From assembly GCF_000702445.1 (NCBI RefSeq), contig NZ_JNIF01000003.1, forward strand, positions 2,170,001 through 2,234,000: a DNA stretch of 64,000 nt, given 5' to 3'. Positions 8,826 to 19,605 of the stretch are shown here, piece by piece (positions within the stretch are counted from its first letter, which is position 1; each line of letters opens with the position of its first letter). Made by a program: the position numbers and the translations under genes. Below the pieces are notes generated by a model. The model was given only the letters and a program-made list of their open reading frames with translations, ran no database searches and was not told the DNA's origin. This stretch comes from Bryobacter aggregatus MPL3 (GTDB lineage: Bacteria > Acidobacteriota > Terriglobia > Bryobacterales > Bryobacteraceae).

Positions 8826-9680
8826 ATGCGTCTTCTATGTTTTCTTCTGCTCTCTACCCTCGCGATGTCCGCTCAGATTCGAGTGATCGCGTTCGGGGCT
8901 CATCCTGACGATTGCGATATTGGTTCTGCCGGTCTTGCGGCGAAGTTTGCTGCGATGGGGCATAAGGTGAAGTTTGTCGCCTTGACGAATGGCGACGCCG
9001 GACACCAAACCACGGGAGGTGGCGCGCTCGCCAAGCGCAGGCGCTTGGAGGCGCAGGAGAGCGGCCGGCGGTTGGGGATCGAATATGAAGTGCTCGACAA
9101 TCACGATGGCGAATTGTTCCCGACGCTCGATGTGCGCCTCCAGGTGATCCGGCGCATTCGAGACTGGAATGCCGACATCGTTCTGTCGCCGCGTTCAAAT
9201 GACTATCATCCGGACCATCGCAACACCGGCCTGGTGGTGCAGGATGCGGCGTTCATGGTGATGGTTCCGAATGTGGCGCCCGACACTCCGCCGCTCAAGA
9301 AGAATCCGGTTTTTCTGCACTATCAGGATCGCTTCCAGAAGCCCGAGCCGTTTCACCCCGATATTGCCATCGACATCACCGATACCTTTGACAAGAAGAT
9401 TGATGCTCTTGATGCGCATGTGAGCCAGGTGTATGAATGGTTGCCGTGGGTGGGGCAGATGCCGGGTGAGGTGCCCACGAATCCGGCAGAGCGCCGCGCC
9501 TGGTTAAAGAAGTCGCGGACGAGAACGATTACGCCTGCGATCCGGGCCTCTCTGGAGAAGTGGTACGGCAAGGAGCGTGCAGCCCGTGTGGAGCATGCGG
9601 AGGCGTTCGAGGTCTCCGAGTATGGCACGCAGCCGGATGAGGCGCTGTTGCGCAAGCTGTTCCCGATGGTCGGCAAATAG
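8826..9680 (+). CDS. Exported PIG-L family N-acetyl-sugar deacetylase
   Basis: A 284-residue LmbE/PIG-L zinc deacetylase with an N-terminal signal peptide (MRLLCFLLLSTLAMSAQ). The zinc-site motif AHPDDCD appears near residues 25-31, and the second metal histidines sit in YHPDHRNTG (about residue 130). Family members remove acetyl groups from GlcNAc-linked lipids or thiols. Many bacillithiol and mycothiol enzymes of the family are cytoplasmic; the signal peptide here points to a periplasmic substrate such as a glycolipid or glycan. It is the last gene of a three-gene cluster and is followed by a strong hairpin terminator. Confidence 0.88.
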   Translation: MRLLCFLLLSTLAMSAQIRVIAFGAHPDDCDIGSAGLAAKFAAMGHKVKFVALTNGDAGHQTTGGGALAKRRRLEAQESGRRLGIEYEVLDNHDGELFPTLDVRLQVIRRIRDWNADIVLSPRSNDYHPDHRNTGLVVQDAAFMVMVPNVAPDTPPLKKNPVFLHYQDRFQKPEPFHPDIAIDITDTFDKKIDALDAHVSQVYEWLPWVGQMPGEVPTNPAERRAWLKKSRTRTITPAIRASLEKWYGKERAARVEHAEAFEVSEYGTQPDEALLRKLFPMVGK

Positions 9681-9691
9681 CTTCGCCTCCC

Positions 9692-9738
9692 AAAAGAAAA
9701 TCGCGCCGCCAGCATGAGCTTGGGGCGCGATTTCTTTT
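9692..9738. terminator. Bidirectional intrinsic terminator
   Basis: The arms AAAAGAAAATCGCGCC (9692-9707) and GGCGCGATTTCTTTT (9724-9738) pair with one bulged A. The A-rich and T-rich ends provide a T-run in both directions. It sits between the convergent PIG-L and efp genes and should end both. Confidence 0.85.
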
Positions 9739-9752
9739 GCAATAGCGGAGAG

Positions 9753-10310
9753 TTATGCGCGTTCCATGTAGGTGCCTTCGGCGGTGTTGATGCGGATCTT
9801 CTCGCCCTGCTCGATGAACTGCGGAACAGTGACCATCATGCCGGTCTCGAGCTTGGCCTGCTTGCCGACGTTGGAGACGCTGGCGCCCTTGATGCTGGGT
9901 TCGGTTTCGACAATGCGCAGGTCGACGGTGGGGGGAGGCTCCACGCTGATGGGACGGCCGTCATAGTAGGTGACGACGACGGGAAGGTTGTCGATCAGGT
10001 AGTTGACAGAATCGCCCAGGAACTCGCCCGCGAGCTGTACCTGTTCGTAAGTCTCTGTGTTCATGAAGTAGTAGAACTCAGAGTCGTTGTACATGTACTC
10101 CATTTTGTGTTCATCCATCTGCGCCTTTTCGACTTTGTCTTCGGAGGCGAAGCGGTGTTCATTCATGGAGCCGCTGCGGAGGTTGCGCATCTTGACTTGA
10201 ACGAAGCCACGCAGGTTCCCCGGAGTACGGTGAGTCATCGTAAATACGGAATAGAGTTCGCCATTGAACTTGATGACCATGCCCGGGCGAATTTGTGTTG
10301 CTGCAATCAT
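9753..10310 (-). CDS. efp: Elongation factor P
   Basis: Translation factor that relieves ribosome stalling at polyproline stretches; 185 residues from the ATG at 10310, the canonical EF-P size, with GGACAG-type ribosome binding sequence upstream. Three parts are visible: the KOW-like N-terminal domain (IRPGMVIKFNGELYSV), the central OB domain and the C-terminal OB domain ending GEKIRINTAEGTYMERA. The loop that carries the modified lysine or arginine reads TPGNLRGF, so the usual Lys of the PGKG type is absent. In-frame ATGs upstream (10328, 10367) would add 6-19 residues that do not resemble EF-P. It faces guaB across a 74-base divergent gap. Confidence 0.96.
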   Translation of the reverse strand: MIAATQIRPGMVIKFNGELYSVFTMTHRTPGNLRGFVQVKMRNLRSGSMNEHRFASEDKVEKAQMDEHKMEYMYNDSEFYYFMNTETYEQVQLAGEFLGDSVNYLIDNLPVVVTYYDGRPISVEPPPTVDLRIVETEPSIKGASVSNVGKQAKLETGMMVTVPQFIEQGEKIRINTAEGTYMERA

Positions 10311-10333
10311 ATCTGTCCAGCCATACATTTTAG

Positions 10334-11851
<1,518 letters not shown>

Positions 11852-11873
<22 letters not shown>

Positions 11874-13243
11874 CGGCGTGCCGGCGTCTTTCCTGTTCCG
11901 ACAACCACCCCGAACTCGCCGCTGGCAACGCGCACCTGCAGTGCTTGTCCGTCGCTAACGGCCTTCGCATCGCGAATCACTTTGCGGTCTGCATCGAAAA
12001 CCAGCGCGAAGCCGCGATCGAGGATGCGGGTGGGGTTGAGATTCGACAATTGGCCTTCCAGCGATTTCTGCCGGAGGGCCTTTTCACTGAGGATCGCTGT
12101 CACGCGGCGATCGAGCTTGGCCTGCATGCTCCAAAGGCGCTCGCGCAGCATCATGAAGCGGATGCGCTGGTCCTTCAGCATCAGATCGAAGGTCCACTTC
12201 TGGTAGCGGAGCTGAAGATTCCAGAGCCGGTTCTTGAGCAATCCGTTCATACGGGCATCCTTCTCGTCGATGGTCTGGCTTAAGCGATTCAAGCGCCGCA
12301 CCAGCAGCGTACGTGCTCGTTCGACGCCTTGCCGGAAAAACATCTCGCGCCGCGTAGCGATGCTATGCCGTACACTGCGCGCCATGCTCCGCTCGAGGCC
12401 TTCGATGCGCTCGATCAGCGCTGTGACATCGGGGGCGATGATTTCGGCCGCGGCAGACGGCGTGGGGGCGCGAAGGTCGGCGACAAAGTCGGCGATGGTG
12501 AAGTCGGTTTCGTGGCCGACTGCGGAAACCACGGGCATGGCGCTCGCAGCAATGGCGCGGGCGACGCTTTCTTCGTTGAAGCTCCAGAGGTCTTCGATCG
12601 AGCCGCCGCCGCGGGCGACGACAATCACATCCGGCCAGCCACTTTCGGTAAAGTAGCGCAGCCCGTCGCAAAGTTGCTCCGCACTGCCCGCGCCCTGGAC
12701 GAGCGCCGGATAGATGCGAATCTCGAGGCCAGGGGAGCGGCGCGCAAAGACGTGCAGCATGTCCTGGATGACGGCGCCGGTAGGCGAGGTGACGATGCCA
12801 ATCCGGCGTGGGTACTTGGGCAGCGGACGCTTGCGCGCGGCCTCAAAAAGGCCTTCCTCCTGGAGCCGCCGCTTTAATGCCTCAAAGGCCTGCTGTAAGG
12901 CTCCGGCGCCCTGCAATTCCACGTGTTCCACCAGAAATTGATAGGCTCCGCGCGGTTCATAAATGTCGATCGAACCGCGCGCCTGCACTTGCATGCCATC
13001 GCGCAGCGCCGTCTTTAAGAGGCGCGCATTCTGCTTGTACATCGCACAGGAGAGGACGGTATCCTCTTCCTTGAGATTGAAGTAGAGGTGACCGCTTGCG
13101 GCAACCTTAAGCGCTGAAATCTCGCCCGATACCGAAATGTTCGAATACTTCTCCCGCAATAAGCGCTTCAACTGCGCGGTGATTTGCTTTACGCTGAACT
13201 TTTCTGGCGTCCAGGGCTTCCACTCCAACCCAATCTGTTCCAC
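11852..13243 (-). CDS. xseA: Exodeoxyribonuclease VII large subunit
   Basis: Catalytic subunit of the ssDNA exonuclease that makes short oligonucleotides in repair; 463 residues. The N-terminal OB-fold (about 10-105, with FSVKQITAQLKRLLREKY and VSGEISALKVAASGHLYF) is followed by the catalytic domain with IGIVTSPTGAVIQDML, VIVVARGGGSIEDLWSFNEE and PVVSAVGHETDFTIADFVAD, all diagnostic. A long coiled-coil region and a short basic tail complete it. It starts at the GTG at 13243. The small subunit gene xseB is not next to it in this window. The stop codon is three bases from that of convergent guaB. Confidence 0.96.
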
Positions 13244-13270
13244 TCACTCGATACTATCGGAAGTAGCAGC

Positions 13271-14410
13271 ATGTCTACTCTGACCCGGCAAGTTCCGCTC
13301 CTCGACCTCGTTGCGCAACACGCGCAGATCCGTGAAGAGATCCTCGCGGAATTGATTCCACTCATCGATTCACAGCGCTTCATCATGGGGCCGGCGGTGG
13401 CCGAACTGGAACACCAGATTGCCGGCTACACGCAGTCAAAGTACGCGATTGGCTGCGCAAGCGGCAGCGATGCTCTGCTGCTGGCCTGGATGGCACTTGA
13501 ACTTGGCCCGGGCGACAAGGTGATTACGACGCCTTTTTCGTTCTTTGCAACGGCTGGGTCGCTTTCTATCCTCGGCATCGAGCCGGTTTTTGTCGATATC
13601 GACCCGGTCACCTTCAATCTCGATCCGAATCAGGTTGAAGACGTGCTGAAGAAGACTTCGGGAGTCTGGGCGATCCAGCCTGTGCATCTCTATGGGGCTG
13701 CTGCCGACATGGACCCGCTGCTTGCACTGGGCGCCCAGTACGGTGCGGTGGTTGTCGAGGACGCGGCGCAGGCCATTGGTGCCGAGTACAAGGGGCGCCG
13801 CTGCGGCTCGATCGGCGCTATAGGCTGCTTTAGCTTTTATCCGGGCAAGAATCTGGGCGGCTATGGCGACAGTGGCATCGTCACCACCAATGACCCGACC
13901 CTGGCGGAAACGCTGGTGAAGCTGCGCCAACATGGTGGCCGCGACAAGTACATGCACGAACTGGTCGGCATCAATTCGCGCATCGATACGATGCAGGCCG
14001 CTGTCCTCAATGTGAAGATGCGCCATCTCGATGCCTGGACCCGGCGTCGCCAGGAGAATGCTGCCCGCTATGTCGAACTCTTTGCCGCCTTCGATCTCCC
14101 CATCGTCCTGCCGTCGATTGCACCCTACCAGACCCGCCACGTCTTCAACCAGTTCACCCTCCGCTGCCAGCGCCGCGATGCATTGAAAGCGCATCTGCAG
14201 GCGCACGGCGTGGGTTGCGAAATCTACTATCCACTGCCTCTGCACCTGCAGGAATGCTATGCCGACCTGGGCTATCAGCGGGGAGATTTGCCGGTGAGTG
14301 AATTGCTGGCTGCTGAGGCGCTGAGCCTTCCCATCTATCCGGAACTGACGCCGGACGATCAAGCCTATGTCGTTGAGACGGTGGCCGGCTTCTATCGCGA
14401 TTCGAAGTAA
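13271..14410 (+). CDS. DegT/DnrJ/EryC1/StrS family PLP aminotransferase
   Basis: A 379-residue sugar aminotransferase or dehydratase. The PLP-binding Asp lies in VVEDAAQ (about 162-168), and the Schiff-base Lys193 in FSFYPGKNLGGYGDSG. The N-terminal VPLLDLVAQH and the late EIYYPLPLHLQECY are hallmarks of the DegT family. Such enzymes transaminate keto-UDP/dTDP-hexoses for surface polysaccharides. The convergent neighbour is a UDP-GlcNAc 2-epimerase, so both may serve nucleotide-sugar synthesis, although they are not co-transcribed. The two genes overlap by 19 bases. The ATG at 13271 begins the family N-terminus. Confidence 0.92.
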   Translation: MSTLTRQVPLLDLVAQHAQIREEILAELIPLIDSQRFIMGPAVAELEHQIAGYTQSKYAIGCASGSDALLLAWMALELGPGDKVITTPFSFFATAGSLSILGIEPVFVDIDPVTFNLDPNQVEDVLKKTSGVWAIQPVHLYGAAADMDPLLALGAQYGAVVVEDAAQAIGAEYKGRRCGSIGAIGCFSFYPGKNLGGYGDSGIVTTNDPTLAETLVKLRQHGGRDKYMHELVGINSRIDTMQAAVLNVKMRHLDAWTRRRQENAARYVELFAAFDLPIVLPSIAPYQTRHVFNQFTLRCQRRDALKAHLQAHGVGCEIYYPLPLHLQECYADLGYQRGDLPVSELLAAEALSLPIYPELTPDDQAYVVETVAGFYRDSK

Positions 14411-15498
14411 GCGCGAACGGCCGTTTCGATCCGGGGACAGGCCCGTCCATCGCCATAAGGATTGTGGATGTGGCTGCGGCGCTCATATTCCACTGGATCG
14501 TCGAGAAGCAGGCTTGCCTCGTGAACGATTTTCTCTTCGTCGGTGCCTACCAGGCGCACGGTTCCGGCCGCGACTGCTTCCGGCCGCTCGGTGACCTCGC
14601 GGGTCACTAGGATCGGTTTGCCAAGCGAAGGCCCTTCTTCTTGCACGCCGCCGGAATCAGTCACGATGAAGAAGCTGCGGTGCATCAGGTCGAGGAAGGG
14701 CAGATAGTCCTGGGGCGCAATCAGATGGACATTCGTCTTTCCGCGGAGCAGTTCTTCCACTGGGCCGCGCACCTTGGGGTTGGGATGCACGGGGTAGACG
14801 AGTTCCACATCTGGCCGTGCGGCCAAGCGGGCGAGGGCACGGCAAAGACGTTCTAGGCCGTCGCCAAAATTCTCCCGCCGGTGCCCGGTCACCAAAATGA
14901 GCCGCTTGCTTGCATCGAGAAAAGGCCAATCAAAAGCGGGCAGGCTCTGCATCGTGAGCAGTAGCGCATCGATTCCCGTATTGCCTGTGACGGAGATCGT
15001 ACTCTCGGGTACTCCTTCGCGGCGCAGATTTTCTGCCGCCCATGGGGTGGCCGCCAGATGCAGGTTGGCGAGCTTGCAGGCGAGTTGGCGATTTGCCTCT
15101 TCGGGAAACGGCCGCGCGAGATCCCAGGTGCGCAGGCCAGCCTCAATGTGAGCGACGGGCACCCCTGCATAGAAGGCCCCCAGCGCGCCGCAGAGCGTCG
15201 TGGTGGTGTCTCCCTGAACCAATACCAGGTCAGGCTGGAGGGAGAAAAACACACCCTCCAGCGCGCTGAGAATTCGGGATGTCGATTGGAAGAGCGTTTG
15301 TCCGGGCAGCATCAAATCGAGATCGATGTCCGGAACAATGCCAAACACTGCCAGCGCCTGGCGCGCCATTTCGCGGTGTTGTCCGGTGGTGCACACGCAT
15401 ACGAGAAACTCCGCGGGCAGTTTCTGAAAGTGCAGAATGACCGGACTCAGCTTGATCGCCTCAGGCCGGGTGCCAAGAATGAAGAGCAGCGTCTTCAT
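14392..15498 (-). CDS. wecB: UDP-N-acetylglucosamine 2-epimerase (non-hydrolysing)
   Basis: Interconverts UDP-GlcNAc and UDP-ManNAc for surface glycans; 368 residues. The signature N-terminus ILGTRPEAIKLSPVI is intact. The C-terminal half carries FFIVTDSGGVQEEGPSLGKPILVTREVTERPEAV, typical of the UDP-binding GT-B fold (given here in parts: TDSGGVQEEGP and TREVTERPEA are the key stretches). I start it at the ATG at 15498 because the 13 upstream codons do not resemble the family. A cytochrome gene ends four bases upstream, so it may be read from that operon. Confidence 0.94.
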   Translation of the reverse strand: MKTLLFILGTRPEAIKLSPVILHFQKLPAEFLVCVCTTGQHREMARQALAVFGIVPDIDLDLMLPGQTLFQSTSRILSALEGVFFSLQPDLVLVQGDTTTTLCGALGAFYAGVPVAHIEAGLRTWDLARPFPEEANRQLACKLANLHLAATPWAAENLRREGVPESTISVTGNTGIDALLLTMQSLPAFDWPFLDASKRLILVTGHRRENFGDGLERLCRALARLAARPDVELVYPVHPNPKVRGPVEELLRGKTNVHLIAPQDYLPFLDLMHRSFFIVTDSGGVQEEGPSLGKPILVTREVTERPEAVAAGTVRLVGTDEEKIVHEASLLLDDPVEYERRSHIHNPYGDGRACPRIETAVRAYFESR

Positions 15499-15502
15499 GG
15501 GC

Positions 15503-16078
15503 TTAGTGGCAGCCCTGACAGGTGAAGCGCTTGCCATGGCAGGAGGCGCAGGTGGTCTTGTCGAGATTCATCTTGCCGGTGGTGTGCCGGTCGAGAAAGT
15601 CCGGCGTATGGTTGGGAGGCCGCAAGTTCATCGTGTCGGCGTGGCATTTACTGCAACTGAAGGGTGCGTCGATCTTGTTGTGGCAGACCAGACAATCTTC
15701 CATGTTCGGGAAGTTCGCCTTGGTCAAGGGACCGGTGGCATTCGCTACGCCGCGATGGCAGGCGCTGCAGGCATTGTCCGTAACCAAGTCCGCCCGCAAC
15801 CTGAGAATGTCAATGTGATTCGGGGAACCGATATATTCCTTGCGATCGATGGCGCCAGCAAGGATCGGCGCCAGATTGCCAAAACTGAGATGGCGGGCGT
15901 GATTGAAGTCTTTGAGGATCTTGCCCCGATGCTTGTCACTCAGACTGGTTGAGTTCTTCTGTGGGGCATGGCAAGTGAGGCACTCGACTTTCTTGTCGAG
16001 TGCCTCCTTGTGAGAAAACTGCGCCTGCAGAAGCAGCGGCGCAAGGAGTAGGACTAGCCCTTGTAGCTGACGCGCCAA
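15503..16078 (-). CDS. Exported six-heme c-type cytochrome
   Basis: A 191-residue secreted multiheme cytochrome. A signal peptide (about residues 1-20, ending LLLQAQ) is followed by six CXXCH sites at 33-37, 104-108, 129-133, 142-146, 177-181 and 187-191; the last one is the very C-terminus. The chain has several more His residues that can be distal ligands (KHRGK, FNHARH, PNHTPDFLDRH). The layout recalls the cytochrome c7/c3-like multiheme group. The start is the TTG at 16078, which lies inside the last 25 bases of the sugar dehydrogenase gene, so the two are probably translationally coupled and the cytochrome may accept its electrons. Confidence 0.85.
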   Translation of the reverse strand: MARQLQGLVLLLAPLLLQAQFSHKEALDKKVECLTCHAPQKNSTSLSDKHRGKILKDFNHARHLSFGNLAPILAGAIDRKEYIGSPNHIDILRLRADLVTDNACSACHRGVANATGPLTKANFPNMEDCLVCHNKIDAPFSCSKCHADTMNLRPPNHTPDFLDRHTTGKMNLDKTTCASCHGKRFTCQGCH

Positions 16079-17244
16079 ACTTTGTTCCCACCGTCATCGC
16101 TGATTAGAAGGCTGCCGTCCGGCAATTGCAGAAGTCCCACGGGGCGGCCCCAGACTTCACGCTGGTCGGGCGCCAGCATCCAGCCCTGCAGAAACTCTTT
16201 GGGCTGACCGGCTGGCTTGCCATTCTTAAACGGAACGAACATCACGTTGTAGCCAACGCGCTTGGACCGGTTCCAGGAACCATGCTGGGCAATGAATGCG
16301 CCGCCCTGGTAGTCCTTCGGGAATTGCTTGCCGGTGTAGAACAGGAAGTCGAGCACGGCAACGTGTGCGCCGAGCGGGAGGTCAGGAGTGATCGTCTTTG
16401 CCACCAGTTCCGGCTTCTCCCCTTTTCGGCGGGGGTCTTCATTCTGACCGATGTAGGAATAAGGCCAGCCGTAAAAGCCGCCCTGCTTGATGCTGGTGAA
16501 GTAATCGGGGACCAGGTCATCGCCGAGTCCGTCCCGTTCCTGGACGGCGGCCCAGACTTCACCGGTGCCAGGTTGCAGGTGCAGCCCGATGGGGTTGCGC
16601 GTTCCGGAAGCGTAGATGTCCTTGGTCTTGCCGTCAGGGCTGATCCTGACGATTGCCGCGCGCATTTCCGGTTCCCCCGCGTCGACGTTGCTGCGTGAGC
16701 CGATGCCTACCAGGATGTTCTCGCCCTTTTTATCCAGGCTCAAACTACGCGTCCAATGGCCGGCGCCAAAGTCTTTCATGTTGAGAACTTCTTCTCCGGG
16801 GCCGACGCTGAAGGCCTTGGTGTTGTATTTATAGCGCTTCAGGGAAGTGGTTTCGCCGACATAAAGATAGTCCTTCCAGAGCAGCAGGCCATAGGGACGA
16901 TCGAGACCTTTCAGGATCTCCTTGCGGTCATCGATCTTGCCATCCTTGTTGGTATCGAGCAGAACAAAGACCGAGCCGTTGTTCATCGAATCGCTCAACA
17001 GAATCTCGTTGGACGGACCCAGCATCATGTAGCGCGGCTTCTGGAATCCGGTTGCGAATTCTTCGACTGTAAAACCGGCAGGCAGCGTGAGCTTGGCGCC
17101 AGTCGGCTTTTCGACAACCTGCGGACGGTTATTGGCGGATGGGGTTTGGAAGGGGGGCGGCAGTTTTACTTGAGCCTGCCAGGCCACAAGGCCCAGGCTA
17201 CACAACGATGCAGCGGCGATTGCTATAAGCAGCTTTTGAGTCAT
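16054..17244 (-). CDS. PQQ-type sugar (glucose/sorbosone) dehydrogenase, exported
   Basis: A 396-residue periplasmic beta-propeller of the GSDH/L-sorbosone dehydrogenase family. The signal peptide is at 1-24. Landmarks are LPAGFTVEEFATGFQKPRYM at the start of the propeller, the EF-hand-like calcium loop DTNKDGKIDD, the family block YASGTRNPIGL and the later AFIAQHGSWNRSKRVGYNV. Family enzymes oxidise aldoses or sorbosone with bound PQQ. No heme motif is present in this protein, but the co-directional six-heme cytochrome overlaps its 3' end. glnD diverges from it with 45 bases between start codons. Confidence 0.88.
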   Translation of the reverse strand: MTQKLLIAIAAASLCSLGLVAWQAQVKLPPPFQTPSANNRPQVVEKPTGAKLTLPAGFTVEEFATGFQKPRYMMLGPSNEILLSDSMNNGSVFVLLDTNKDGKIDDRKEILKGLDRPYGLLLWKDYLYVGETTSLKRYKYNTKAFSVGPGEEVLNMKDFGAGHWTRSLSLDKKGENILVGIGSRSNVDAGEPEMRAAIVRISPDGKTKDIYASGTRNPIGLHLQPGTGEVWAAVQERDGLGDDLVPDYFTSIKQGGFYGWPYSYIGQNEDPRRKGEKPELVAKTITPDLPLGAHVAVLDFLFYTGKQFPKDYQGGAFIAQHGSWNRSKRVGYNVMFVPFKNGKPAGQPKEFLQGWMLAPDQREVWGRPVGLLQLPDGSLLISDDGGNKVWRVSYKG

Positions 17245-17289
17245 AGTCTTTCGTCTCCAATTCTAACGGCGTCTCGGGTACATTTGGAT

Positions 17290-19605
17290 ATGGGTCCAAC
17301 CGCAGCCAGAATGCTGGCGCGTTCGAGTGAAGTTGACCGTTTTGTTCTCGCGGCCTGGGAGCAGTCCGTTGTACCAGCGCAGCGCTTGAGAAGTTGTGTT
17401 TTTGCTGTTGGGGGCTATGGCCGCCAGGAGCTTTTTCCTTACTCCGATATTGACCTTCTGATTCTCGAGGAGCCGAACACTTTTGTTGCTGGAGAACTGA
17501 GCGAGTTCCTCCGCGTACTGTGGGATGGCGGCTTCCGGGCAAGCCACAGCGTCCACACGGTTGCAGACTGCAAGCGCATCAGTCCGGGGAATGTCGAGTT
17601 CAGTATCAGCCTGCTCGATCGCCGTTTTCTCACCGGAAATACCGCATTGGCCAAGAGTTGTGAGGATGTCTGCCGCAAGCCTCCTAATGATCTGGCCGCC
17701 GAACTGGCGCGGATGACCGATCGCCGGCACGAGCGCTTCCAGCATACGATCCAACACCTCGAGCCCGATATGAAGGACACTTGCGGGGGCTTGCGCGATC
17801 TGAACACCATCCGTTGGTTTGCGAAGCTTGGCGTGGAGGCGGCGCCTGATCTCGAGGCCGAGAGCGAAGTGCTATTCGCCATTCGCTGGGCGCTGCATGT
17901 CCATGCTGGCCGGGATCAGAATGTTCTTCGCTTTGAGGAACAGGATGCGCTCTCTGACACTCCGGAAAGCTGGATGCGTATTTATTTCCGGCAGGCGCGC
18001 CGGATCTACGCTTGTTGCCGGGAATTGAAAGAACGTGTGCTCGACCGGCGTCCCGGCTTGGTGGGAACTTTCTTTGAGTCGCGCTCAAAGCTCTCGAATA
18101 GTGAATTTACGGTTTCGCGTGAGCAGATTCTGCTGCGTCATCCCGCGGCCTTTCAGACTGATCCTGGGGCGACCCACCGGCTCTTCGTATTTCAGGCTCG
18201 TCATGGACTCCGCTTGGCCCGCGATACGCAGAAGCGCATTACCGCCACTCCTCAGTGGACCTGGCAGGAATGGCGCACGCTGCTGGAGCTTCCGCACGCT
18301 GCCATCGCTTTGCGCGCGATGGCAGAAACCGGCTTTCTCAATACGCAGCTTCCCGAGTGGGAGCATATCGACTGTTTGGTGGTTCGCGATTTCTATCATC
18401 GCTATACGGTGGATGAGCATACGATGATTGCGCTCGAAGGCTTGGAGTCGCTGGGCTTTGAAGAGGCGCAGTTTGGCGCGCTCTGGCTCAATTGCGATAC
18501 CAAGCCGCTGTTGCGCTTTGCGTTGCTGCTGCACGATATCGGCAAGGGCATGGGCGGCGATCATGATGCGCGCGCTGTTGCGATTGCCCAAGAAGTGGGA
18601 GGGCGCATCGGGATTCCCGCAGAAGATCTATCGGTGATCGAGCGGCTGATTGGCGAGCATTTGTTCTTATCGACACTGATCTCGACGCGCGATGTCGGCG
18701 ACCCGGAGGTGGCTGCACAGGCTGCGCATCGCATGGAGACCAAAGAGTATCTGGGGATGCTGACCTTGCTGACAATTGCGGATTCGAGTGCCGTGTTTCC
18801 GGGTGCCATGACGACCTGGCGCCGAACGCAGCTGTGGCACGCGCACACTGCCATCGAACGGGAATTGACGAAAGAGCTGGAGGATGACCGCATTGCCTCG
18901 CCGCCCGATGTCTCAGGCGCCATGGCGGAGTTTGCGAAAGGCTTTCCCACCCGTTACTGGTTCCGCACCACAGATGGAGATCGCGCACTGCATCTCTCGC
19001 TTTCGACGGCGGCTCTGCATATTGGCGTTGCTTGTGATCTTCGCCGCCGCCAGGATGATTGGCAGTTGATTGTGGTGGCCCAGGACCGGCCGCGCCTGCT
19101 GGCAGATCTCGCGGGAACTCTTGCCAGTTTCGGGATGAACATCTTAAAGGCAGAAGCTTTCGGCAATGCGCGCCAGGAGGTGCTGGATCTCTTTGTTTTT
19201 ACCGATCCGGTACGGACCCTGGAACTCAACCCACCCATTGTCAATGAGGTGAAGGAGGCCATCCGGCGGGTCGTCTTGGGAAAGGAAACAGCGGAACGGC
19301 TGTTGCGCCGCCGCTCGAAGCCAAACATCCGTTACCGCATGCAGATCGATACAGTGCTTCGCTTCGACAACGAAACTTCGCAGCATGCCACTCTGCTGGA
19401 ATTGCAGGCTCAGGATCGGCCCGGTCTGCTCTATGATGTCGCGCGTACCATCTCGGAACAAGGCTGCGAGATTGATACCGTGTTGCTGCACACGGAAGGG
19501 CAACGTGCCGTCGACGTCTTCTACTTGCGCTCCGGCGGCGCAAAGCTGCTGCCGGAGCGCATGGAACAACTCACGGAGAATCTCCGGCAGGCTATGGCAA
19601 ACTGA
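17290..19605 (+). CDS. glnD: [Protein-PII] uridylyltransferase / uridylyl-removing enzyme
   Basis: Bifunctional nitrogen sensor that uridylylates and deuridylylates PII; 771 residues from the ATG at 17290, short compared with the roughly 860-890 residues of enterobacterial GlnD. The nucleotidyltransferase signature GGYGRQELFPYSDIDLLIL is at 41-59, with metal aspartates at about 53 and 55. The HD hydrolase motif HDIGKGMGGDH begins at about residue 415. Two ACT domains follow, with QDRPRLLADLAGTLASFGMN near 595 and QDRPGLLYDVARTISEQGCE near 705. No glnB or amtB lies nearby. The frame stays open far upstream, but that stretch is antisense to the sugar dehydrogenase. A TTG at 17284 is an alternative start. 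Confidence 0.92.
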   Translation: MGPTAARMLARSSEVDRFVLAAWEQSVVPAQRLRSCVFAVGGYGRQELFPYSDIDLLILEEPNTFVAGELSEFLRVLWDGGFRASHSVHTVADCKRISPGNVEFSISLLDRRFLTGNTALAKSCEDVCRKPPNDLAAELARMTDRRHERFQHTIQHLEPDMKDTCGGLRDLNTIRWFAKLGVEAAPDLEAESEVLFAIRWALHVHAGRDQNVLRFEEQDALSDTPESWMRIYFRQARRIYACCRELKERVLDRRPGLVGTFFESRSKLSNSEFTVSREQILLRHPAAFQTDPGATHRLFVFQARHGLRLARDTQKRITATPQWTWQEWRTLLELPHAAIALRAMAETGFLNTQLPEWEHIDCLVVRDFYHRYTVDEHTMIALEGLESLGFEEAQFGALWLNCDTKPLLRFALLLHDIGKGMGGDHDARAVAIAQEVGGRIGIPAEDLSVIERLIGEHLFLSTLISTRDVGDPEVAAQAAHRMETKEYLGMLTLLTIADSSAVFPGAMTTWRRTQLWHAHTAIERELTKELEDDRIASPPDVSGAMAEFAKGFPTRYWFRTTDGDRALHLSLSTAALHIGVACDLRRRQDDWQLIVVAQDRPRLLADLAGTLASFGMNILKAEAFGNARQEVLDLFVFTDPVRTLELNPPIVNEVKEAIRRVVLGKETAERLLRRRSKPNIRYRMQIDTVLRFDNETSQHATLLELQAQDRPGLLYDVARTISEQGCEIDTVLLHTEGQRAVDVFYLRSGGAKLLPERMEQLTENLRQAMAN

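Noticed and set aside
16756-17289. Upstream continuation of the glnD reading frame
   Set aside because: These codons are antisense to the sugar dehydrogenase and carry no GlnD-like residues; the ATG at 17290 precedes the first family motif.
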